From a virus, in IMG/VR virus record IMGVR_UViG_3300006802_000077, positions 1-64,000 of that record: a stretch of 64,000 nt of DNA. One strand, given 5' to 3'. Position 1 is the stretch's first letter, and each line of letters opens with the position of its first letter. Both the position numbers and the translations under genes were made by a program. Shown here piece by piece: positions 9,089 through 21,000 of this stretch. The notes beneath the pieces are model-generated. The model ran no database searches. It was given only the letters and a program-made list of their open reading frames with translations, and was not told the origin of the DNA.

Positions 9089-12000
9089 ATGGTAACCAGA
9101 AGAAATACTAAAAATTCTCCACTAACTCACGAAGAACTCGATGAAAATTTTCGAGAGCTTAGGTATGACACATCTTTACAAAGAGTTTTAGAAAATGGAA
9201 ATACAACAAGTAATTCTATAGAATTGGAGAATCTTTCTGGTATAACAAATGCAGAATTATATACAACACAAACAAACACTTTTAACGCAATAATAATTTC
9301 CCAAAATACATACACTACTTTACCAACAACAAATGTAGATGAAGTGTTTGCTGGAACCGACCACTCCTATTTAATTGATGAGGTAGGAACTGTATATCAA
9401 TTTGGAGATTTTAGGAATCAAGCAATAACATATGAGGGATTTGTTAATCCACAAGAAATATATACTGAAACTATTACAACAGAAATTTCTGCTGGAACAA
9501 AAGATATTATTGAAACTATTACTGATGGAATCTTTTATTTTAGTAGTGGAACAGGAACAGGACCAAATGGAGGTTTTAAAACACAAGATAATTTGAAATA
9601 CTTATCTTTTACAGGTTCTTCTGATTCATTTGCTCCAGGAAATACTAGAGTTTTAACGTCAAAAACATTAGACTTAACAACTTCAACTTTTGTCACAATA
9701 AATGCTATAAAAGGAAGTTTAGATAACGGCGGCCATGGAAATTATTGGAATACTGTGCTTCCAGTTCTTATTGATGAACTTACTGATTTTCGTAACGAAT
9801 CTTTAGATAACTTTGAATTGTTTTTACAATTTAGTGATGATGATGGTTCATCTTGGACATATTCCGAAAAAATTAATGTAAACTTTGATTGGGATGACCA
9901 TACAGTTTTTATACCAGAAAGGTATAAAACATCTCAATCAAAAATTAGAATAATACAAGCTCATATACTAAATCAATATTATCAACATTCTTTTTATAGA
10001 GACGTTAGTTTTAATTCTTTATATTATTTTTCAGATGGTTATTACAAATACTTTCCGGAAAATGTTGGTAATCAATGGACAGAAGTTCCTTCTTTTGGTG
10101 TAAAATCAATTAAAATTTATGAAAATATTTCTAAGGGATATTTAACATTTAGTGATAATGTTTTTTCTTACAAAAAAACTAAGATTGGCAATGGCTTTAC
10201 TGTAGCTTTGAGAAGTGATGGTTTGGTGTTTTATTGGGGAGATTTGTATCCAGTAACTCTAAATTCAAACACCTTAGTTGAACCTACACAATTACCCATA
10301 AATGGTTCATATGATAAAAAATTCATAGACCTTGCTGTTGGCAACGAATCAATATATTTAATTGATGAAAATAAACATTTGTGGGTTTTAGGAAACAATG
10401 ATTTTGGTCAATTAGGTATTAATAATACGACACATCAATCCAATGAATTTATTGAACTCGATGGTATATGGGATAGTATCTATGCTTCAAGAAATTTTGT
10501 TTTTGGTATTAGAGATAAAGAATACACACTTTGGTCTTGGGGTCAAAATGATTGGGGGCAATTAGGAACAGGAAATAGATTGAATGTTTCTTCACCCGTT
10601 TTGATTAATGGTCCGAGAGAATGGGATAAAGTTTTTTTGGGATATGATTCTTCTTATGCTAAGGAAAAAAATGGAACATTGTGGTTCTTTGGAAATGACA
10701 CAAAAACTAAAAGTGGTATAACAACAGAATCTTTAAACGCTCAATATAGAATAAATGATGATAGGAAAAAAAATGAGGGATTAAAAAAAGTTGTAAGTAC
10801 AAATGATGAACACTCTTTTGGTATTTCAAATAATAATATTTTATATAGATTGACAACTAGAGATGCGAATACATCAGGTATAAGAAACAAATCAACAATA
10901 TTCACCACTAATAATTATGAAGATTATGACCAATTCCCTTGGCAAGTCTATGACAACAAACAATACATAGAACTTTTTGATGGGCACCAGCCTACTAGAA
11001 GGGAATGGATAGTTGACTATTACTTGAGTACTTTAGGTAATAGTGATTGTTATCCTGAGTATGTTAATTATGCGATTGATATTGATAAAAAACTTTATGC
11101 TATAGAATCACACTATTCAAATGCTAGAGCGGGAATAATAACATCTCCAATTGGTCTTAACTGGAATGAATATTTTTCAACACCAGTTCAAGTTACCTCT
11201 CCAGGAAGTGATTTGTGGAAAACAGGTACTGTTGGTAATTGGACTAATTTTGGTATTAAAGATGACGGAACTCTTTGGACATGGGGAAAGTCAGCAGCTT
11301 ATTATAACAATTTTGGTGACCCCGAACATATATGGAATGGTCCCGAACCAATAAGTTCCTTCAGTAATTATAGAGTTCGCTTTGCTTATATTTCTTCACC
11401 CGTTTTAATTGATTCGGGAAATTGGAAAAGTATTTTTACAGGACACCACAGATATAATAATGAAAATTTAGGATACAGTAGACATTTTTATGGAGCACAA
11501 ACAACTTTAGCTATTAAAGAAGATGATAAAACACTTTGGGGTTGGGGAAGAAATAGAATAAATGCTTTATTTCAATCAAATGACCCGATTATAATTAAAG
11601 ATATATCTCAGACCAACAAAATAATTGCCGTTGATTCTTGGGGTACGGCTGGGGCTGCAAACACCGGGATTAACGGGGGACCTTATAACAATACAGCTCC
11701 TTCACTTTGGTCTAGTTGGGACAGAGGAGGTTTTGTTATAGATTCCAAGAAAAAGTTGTTTGGTTGGGGTGCTGGTCATAAAATTACTCCTTCTGAACCG
11801 ATTGGAGCTCCAGGCGCATTATTTTTTGTTGTGGACCAACAGTACGCCAGACAAATTGAGGAATATGATTGGATTGATTTTATGGCTTCCGGTTCTGAAC
11901 AAATCAATACTTCATTTCCACAACAACAAGCAATTGCTACGAGTACAGGCACTTATTTAGGATATAAAGGTCAAGGTCTAAGATTAGGAATCACAGCTGA

Positions 12001-15000
12001 AGGTGAAATGTATGGTTGGGGTTACAATTTATATGGCGGAGCTGCAGGGTTCGGGGTCGGTAATTATCTGTCTAGAGCTGTTCGAGTAAGAGAATATGCA
12101 AATACCAGTATTTACGACATAAAATGGGCCAAGGTTAGTAATTCTAAAAGTAATTTTGAACATAATGCAGCAATTGACCAAAATGGTAGTTTGTATATTT
12201 GGGGCCGAGGAACAAATTATAAACTTGGAACAGGATCCACAGCTTCAATTAATTATGTAACAGCTAATAAACATGAAAGAGGAACAAATTGGTTCTGGGG
12301 ACAAGTCTCTTGTGGTAGAGAATGTACAGCTGCAATAAGAAATGATGGAACATTATGGTTCACTGGAGAAATTTCTGGTAGTTGGAAACCAAGCACTTTC
12401 ACTCAAGTTGGTACAGATAGTGATTGGATTTATGTTGTTTGTGGTTATAAGACAATTTTGGCTCAAAAATCCAATGGCCAAGTATACTCATTTGGTTGGG
12501 GTAATCAAGTAGCATCTGGATTAGTAGATTATAATACACATAGATTGAGGACATCTGAACCAAGTGGTGCTCAAGAAGGTGAATTGATAGGATACAAATT
12601 CTTAGAACCTTCTGGAACACAAACGACTTTAGACGATGTTGATTCTGGAACAATCAATTCTTCAGTTTGGGACACAACAGGTTCAAACACCACACTAACA
12701 CCAGTAACTTCAGGAACAGGAACAGGTTCAACTGGCGGTTTTGTTGCATCTTTTTCAGGAAATTACCATTACAAATTTACTGGAACTGGTGATAGAAAAA
12801 TGCAGAGTGTTCCTTTAGATTTGACAGGAAAAAAATCAATTTCATTTGATTATATTGTTGGTTTAAACACCAATGGAGCAGGAGAAACTTCACTACCTTC
12901 TCCATACGAGTACAGTAGTATAACTTCCAGTAACGGTATAAATGTATTATTCTCTACTGATTCTGGGGTTTCATGGCAAGATTCTACTGGTAGTTACCCA
13001 GGCCAATTAATAGGATATAAAATAAATTTATTTCACTCTTTCTCTAGTGCTTGGAGAACTATTGCTGTAGAAATTCCTGCTTCAGCTCAAACAAGTGGAG
13101 TTTTAGTTAAAATATATGATGGTAGAACTTATGGTGCAGGTGAAGAAGGCATAAACGAATATGGTATTGATAATTTTAAATTAAATACTGATTTTAATTA
13201 CACAACAATACCGTTTGTATTTAAAGACTTTTCAATTGATATAGGTTCAAATACAGCTTCAGGCATTTTAACTACTGATGATTTAGAATTTTATAATTCA
13301 TCAATCACAACAGCAAATACTAATGTAGCCACAATATGGGGTAGAATACACGACGAATATCTTTACAACACCTATAGAGGTTCTAACGTATATGTTCCTT
13401 CTAGAATACAGTTAAATGATGTGGAAAATTTTTCTGTTGCTAAAATACAATCTTTGTTTAGATTTGCAAATAATAAAACATATACTTTAGTAACAAATAC
13501 CGCAAGGCCATATGAAACCAATCCTTGGACAAATTACCACATCAATACGGAATTTAAAAAAATTGATGTTGAGCAAATTGATTATATTTCACAAATTTCA
13601 GAAGATAGATGGCAAAAAGCTGAATTTGTTCGTAATATGGTTATTGGATTGAAAGAAGATGGGACTCTTTGGTCTTGGGGATGGAATGATAATGGTAAAG
13701 CGGGTAATGGTTCTGCACCAGGATTAGGTCCTAGTCCAACTCCAAATCAAATGGTTCAGGTCAACAGTTTAGAAACACAAAATTTAAAATGGACCGATTT
13801 CACAAGTTCAGCAAATACTGTACACGGAATAACAGAAGATAACAGATTGTGGAATTGGGGAACAAATGGAAGTTTCGAAGAATTTGGAGATGGAAACACC
13901 AGTACAACTTTAACTCATCTTCAGCCAATACAAATTGGCGGTTATCAGTCAGAATATGATTGGTATAAAGTTTCTGGACACAATAATTCTAGAATAGCAC
14001 TAAAAAAGGATGGAAGTGCTTGGCATTGGGGCCGTGAAGATAATGTTGTTACTTCTGTTTCTTCTTCTCTTATAAGTGTCTACAACAATAATATAACCTC
14101 TTGGTCAAATACAGTTAATACTTATCCTTACTTTGGATTATATGACGAAGCTGTAACTTATACATATACTTCGGGCCCGCTTGGCTCAATATTAACTGTC
14201 GACAGTGTAGATGACCATTGGTACAATAATGCAAATGTTAATTTTTATCAAATACCCAGTTCAAACATATATGCTGTTAGTGCAAATTATGGTATTGAGC
14301 CTCCAGGAGGTACAGCACACGTTACGGATTATAAATGGAGAATTCATAGTTATGAACCTGGTCATACATTAAATTATTCTCCTGCTTCAAATAATACTGG
14401 CGCTTTAAATAATATGGGACCAATGAATCGTCCTGGTTCAAATTATCATTTGGTTTGTACTGGTAAACCAGAATACAAATATGCATCGAGTTATCCACAT
14501 ACTGGTGAAAATTACATTTTATTTGAACCCAAAGATAAACTATCGAGAATTTCTTTTAGTATGATTAAAGGAAATAATTATAATGGTTTGGGAGCTACCT
14601 TACAGCAAGGAGGAACTGGTACAAAATTTTTATCTTTAGAGGTTTTAGAAGGATATTCTCAATATAGTTCAAATGATTATGGCCAAGTTGGCAACGCATT
14701 TAGAATGGCAAATAATGACCCTTGGATTTGGCCTCGGGCAGCAAATAATATAAGCATACAAACAGTTCAATATGAATCATTAGAATTTCATAACTTGGAT
14801 GACCCAGAATGGTGGGAATTTGCAAATATACAAATGGATACTATCACCACTCCAGGCCAAAATGAAACTTGGCAAGATTATGGACCTTTTTTTGTTGGAA
14901 GTTATAATTCAGGCGGAATGCAAACTTGGATTAGAATGAGATACATTTCAACGGAAGATGATAGTAGTCAAGAAGAATATTATAGTTATAATAATTTTGC

Positions 15001-18000
15001 TATAGACAATGTAAATTTTACTTGGCTTAATGATTCGGTTTATCCTATCCAATTGGTAGACTATAACTTTGAACAATTTGAAGTTGTTACTTGGAACAAT
15101 GTAGCTTCTTGGAGTAATACTACTACTTCTTTTTACGGCCAGTCATCATCTCAAACAGAATCACCAATATTATTAGATTTTGGTTGGGAGTCTTTTGAAT
15201 TTCCTACTTTGGTGGATAATGCAGGCGTACCTTATTTTAAATTCAATGAAATAACTCCTTCAGAAGGCAATATTTACACTAGAGATAGTTTTGGTGCAAA
15301 CGTATCCGCTACTAATAATGGTCTTATGGTTTTTGAAGATGATACTAATAGAATTTATCGTTATAGTTTGAGTCCATTTTATTATCACGGTTATGTGAGT
15401 TTAGGTAGTACAACCGCCGAATTTGGAAGAATTGATTCCGCAGGTTCTATTTCTGCTGTTAGAAGTTCATTAGGTAATGTGCAACTTTATAATAATGAAA
15501 CCGGACAACTTTACACTACTTTAAATTATTTGGAGTTTGGCAATTCATCATATAATACTTTTGGAAAAGATGTTGCCGTTTATGATCAATATGTAGCTAT
15601 TATTGATACTAGATATGTTTATGTTTATCATGTTGGTAGTTTACAAAAGGTTTGTCAATATTATTTTGCATCAACAGTTAATAAAGTTGATATTCATGGT
15701 GAACATTTAGTTGTCGGTGTAGGAAGTAATGTTTATGTTTTTAAATTTTTAAATTATTTAAATGAACAAGGTCAAATTAACCCTGGATTTCAGTACTCTT
15801 ATAATTTATCAATACCATCTACTTCCCAAACAATAAGAATTAATGATAATTATATTGCAATTTCTTATAATACTTTTTATGGTCCAACAATAAGAGTTTA
15901 TCCGATAATTACTAATTCTCCTTTTGTTATTGGTAATTATTTTGAATTTCCTTGGAATGATTATTATGAATCAGGTTATAGTCCTATTTCAAACCGTAGT
16001 TTCGGTCTTGCTATGGAATTATCGGACAAAAATATATTAGTAACTTCTGAACCTAGAGCTGTAAATTATTCAAATACTGCTGTAGGTGTTGTTTTAGTAT
16101 ATGATTTAGACATAAGAAAGTTTTCTTATGCTATAGAAAATCCAAATCCTCCGGAAGGATTTAATGTCCCTCAATCGGACGTATTTGGTTCATCAGCAGA
16201 TTTTTTTGGAAAATCTTTATCAATTAATCCAGAAGGAACACAATTAATAATTGGCGCACCGGTCGATAATTATTATTCCGTTAATAAGGTTGGTAAAGTT
16301 TATGTTTATAGATTAGGCTCTCAATATAATGATAAAAACTGGATTGACATTTCTTCCGGTATGAGCAACGGATTAGCTGTTAAAAATGATGGAACATTAT
16401 GGGGTTGGGGAGAAAATAAAGACGTAAGAATTCTTTTAGACGAATTCGAATTAAATGATGCATCTACACCTGTTCAATTGTCTTCTTCTGGAGCTACTGA
16501 TATAGCAATTGGAGATAAACATTTAGGTTATTTAAAGGGATCATTATATGTCTGGGGTGAAAATGATTGGGGACAATTAGGAACAGGAACTACATATTCA
16601 ACTTCCACTCCAACAAGCATAGGTGTCGGTTTTGAAAAAATATTTTTTGGCCAAGATAGGTCTTTTGGAGTTAAAACTGATGGAACACTATGGGCTTGGG
16701 GTAGAAATACATATAGAGAATTGGGAATAGGTTCCGGAACTTTACCAGTTTCTAGTCCTGTTCAAGCTGGTTCAACAATTGGATGGAAATACGTTGATGC
16801 TAAAGCTCCAAGATTAACTGTAGGTGTTGATTCGAACAATCAAGTCCGTAAATGGGGCCAGTATATAAGTGGGCCGCCTCCATATACGACACCAATTACT
16901 AGCGCTCCAACTTTAGATAGTGATTTTGGTACAAATATAGAAAAAGTTGCGGTTGTACCAAAACCTCAGGCTAATACAATAATATTTGCTTTAGACACTT
17001 CGGGAAATTTATTTGCTAAAGGAACAAATAGCGAAAGATATTTTGGTTTTTGGGAAAAAAATTATGACATAGCTCAAATAAATTCTGGAAACCATCTTTT
17101 TTACGGACATTCTACTGATTTTTTTATTGATTCATCTGGAAATTTATTTGCTTGGGGTAGTAATGATTCTCACGGATTAGCAATTGGTTCCAGTGATGAG
17201 ACTTTATATTACAGTACACCCGTTCAAGTTGGTTCAGGTTTTAAAACCGTAGCTTCAGCTCCAAGCACAACTCATCTTTATTCGTCATATGACAATTCAA
17301 CATTTTGTCCTTGGAATTCTGCAAATAGAAACAAAGACGGAAAAAATATAATAAATCCCACTACAGGAGTTAAATTTTTACCTGGTTCTCAAACATTTTA
17401 CGGTATATCTAATGTCGGAAATTTAATGGTCTGGGGTAGTTGTAAAGGATTTAATACTCAGGGAACCAACATTTATAGTAACGTATATTCTTCTCCTACA
17501 ATATTAGACAACACACATAATTGGACTCAAGCGAGTTTAGGAACAAATCTTTTTGCCGCTATTGATTCAAACGGTTATTTGTTTTTAAGAGGTGACAATT
17601 ATTGGTATGATGTTCCTGGCTGGTGGGGTTATTACATGAGAGATACTATTGGTAGACCTTGGCCACCTTTAAAAGATTTGAAACAACATTACAGAGACCA
17701 TTATGGATTAAGTTCTAGTACGGTTGTACATTTAAACGATTTATTATTCCACCATACACCTGAAGATACCCTTCCTGTAAATGTTTATTGGGGTTATAAT
17801 TTTAACAAATCTTCTTTCACACAGATAGGGACAGATACGTGGCAAAAATGTTTTGTTTCTTATAACTACCCTAGAATTCCATTAAATTATAATCTTACAG
17901 GTAGTTTTTTTGGTATATTCGCCAACGGTGGAGATGATTATGTTGACGAAAATACTTTTGTTCCTTCTGATGATATTTTTAATACATTTGGTGGAAAATT

Positions 18001-21000
18001 ATATTTTAATAATCTTTTTGCAATAAAGAGTGACGGTACTCTATGGGTTGCAGGACCAAATTGTTATGGTGAATTGGGTGTGGGTGACATTCAACCCAGG
18101 TCAGTATTAACTCAAGTTGGAAGTTCAACATGGAGTCATATAACTTCAGTACAAGGAACTACATTAGGAATTCGTTCTGATGGTACTTTATGGTCTTGGG
18201 GTAGAAATACTTTTGGTTGTTTAGGTTTAGGCCAAGAAGAAACTGTTTTACCTTTTGTTTCATCTCCAACCCAAGTCGGCACATCAAATGCTTGGAAAGA
18301 CGTAAAAATCTTCACTCACTCGGAATCTTTGCCTGAAGCACAAGCATCAGATGGTTATCTTATTGATTATGATGATGATTATTTTACTGATTATTGGTTA
18401 CCATATCATCCTTGGCCAGTTGATATAGTAGTGTATGCTGTCAAAACCGAAGATGATGGTAATGATAAAATTTATGGTTGGGGATATAATAGATATGTGA
18501 CTACTGATACAACTGATTTTTCATATACAGGCAGTACACTATTTGGTAAAACGTATATTACTACAAATTCTTATAATTTAGATGGTTCTGGTGTTGCTAA
18601 TGTGACTTCTCCAGATTCAATGGATGTAAGATATGGAGAATGGCCCGAACAATGTGAAGTTATACAGTTAGGAGATAAAACAGCTTTACTTAGAGATAAA
18701 TTTTCAAATCAAAATACTAGAATTTATTGGGGAACATCAACGTGGGGTTTACAATCGGTAAACTCTACTCAAACTTCTGTTGGACAACCAGGGTCTTTTT
18801 TAGGAGATTTTGAGGATTATGTTACAACTCAAGAATTTAAAGAATCTTGGCCAATTATTTTTAGAACGGATGAAGATTCAGTTATTCAAATTGCTCCACA
18901 AAAAACTTGGTTGGATATAGAATCTGGAAATAATGAAATTTACGCTGTTGAAAGTGGAACAGGAGATATCTATAGATTTGGATATATGAGAGGTCCATTA
19001 ATAAAAGGTTCTGGAGGGTTTAGTAATGTAATACCTACTTATTTTACTTCCGGTTACGGCATCGATCAATCATATTTTGGTTTAAAAACTGGTTCTTTAG
19101 ACTACGATGTTTATGCGTGGGGCTCGCCAAGGGCCGGTAAATTAGGAAACGGAGAACATAGTGCAATTACTGTAAGTGATGCTTCTCCTTTTGTTTGGAC
19201 AACAGAAGTTTCTAAAATATTAAGCACAGATACGAACACATTATATTTAACGAGCTCAGGTCAAGTTTATACTTTAGGTGTAGCTGATTCTATTGGTTAT
19301 CTCGGTAATGGTAAAGTGAAGTATTCTTTAGAACATTATGGTGAAATATATTCTTATCCCGTTCAAATTGGTGATGATACAAATTGGTCAAATGTGAAAA
19401 CAGGAAATTATCATGCAGCTGCTTTGAAAGAAGACGGTACTTTGTGGACTTGGGGACTTGGAGCAAATTATAAGTTGGGATTATTTGGTAGTTCGAATAG
19501 GTCTAGCCCAACACAAGTTACCGAAGGACCGACAACAGGAAGTAATTATTGGAGTACTATTGAAGATTTAGATTCTTCCAAAACACTAACAAAAAGAGCT
19601 GACGATTCTCTGTGGATTTCTGGAACAGATGATTTAACTTTATATTATGATTCCCTCTATTATTTTGATTTGATTGGAAATTATGGAGGACTAAGAAATG
19701 TTAGACAATTACCAGAAAGATTTGGTAAATTTAAGAAAATAGTTTCTCTAAGAAATCTTGTTGTTGCTATATCTAAAGATGATGGCTCACTTTGGTATTG
19801 GGGTAAAAGTATTAAAAAGGTGCCTGGAATAGATGATAACTCCACTTGGAGTGAACCTAGTAGATTTACATTCAGCTCAAATTTTGATAAGAAAAGACCT
19901 AAACCACCTTCTATAGGATGGACAGATGTGCATATTGCACAAGTTTATGGAACTGATTATGATGGTAGTTTATCCACTAACGATGCAACGTGTTACTTTA
20001 ATATGGTAGCACTACATGAAACAGAAGGTGCTTGGATTTGGTCTAAAAACTGGACTGGAGAATATGGGTACAACGATACGACATCAATGGAAGAATGGGT
20101 TACAGAACCTATAAACCAAACAAAACTTTTACCAGGCGATTCTGGAGCTAATTTTTATGATATTTCAAAATTACCGGACCCATGGTCTAACGATGCAAAT
20201 ACTACTTTGGGTAAAGGTATTGTAGAAACGCAAAATTGGAAAACTGGAAATTATTGGAAAAAAGTTCAAGTGGGTATTAAATCTGCTGAACATTTAAACT
20301 CTAATTGGTATGCTCCTAATTTCACCAATTTTTATATGGACAGCGGTGAAGAATGGCACGATTTTACTAGAAGAGCAGGATACGTTTATGCTTTGGACCG
20401 AGACAACAATCTTTGGGTCTGGGGAGGAAACTACAAACACGCTTTAGGTAAGTACTGGATAAATGACCATTTTGGTACTGTTGACAGCTATTTACTTTAT
20501 AATGAAAGTAGCATAAAATTTATAAGTCTATCAACTAGAGCCTTACCGCCTGCTTTTTTCGGTCTCTCTCCGCAAAACCATTTTTATCATGGCGCAGATT
20601 ATTATAATCATAGTTCGACACCAGTTTTGGTTGGTTATGGCTATAGTGAAACTTCCGGGAGTAATTGGACGTATAACATCGATGAGAAAAATAGTTTTGA
20701 TTTAGGTGTAAAAGATTTTTGTTTAAGTTATACATTGGATAATATAATTTTAACATTAGACAATAAACTTTGGACACCAAACACCAATTCTGGTCTTACT
20801 AATTCTGGCCATACAGAACAATGGATTTATAGAGATTATTTTTTACCTAGATTGTTGATTTCTGAAAATGTTGAAAAAATATTTTCTGGTGTTGATAACT
20901 TTGCTATGATAAAAGAAGATGGGACTCTTTGGATGTGGGGTTATGGAACTTATGGTAAATTAGGAACAAATAGTACAACATATCAATCAACACCAACTTT

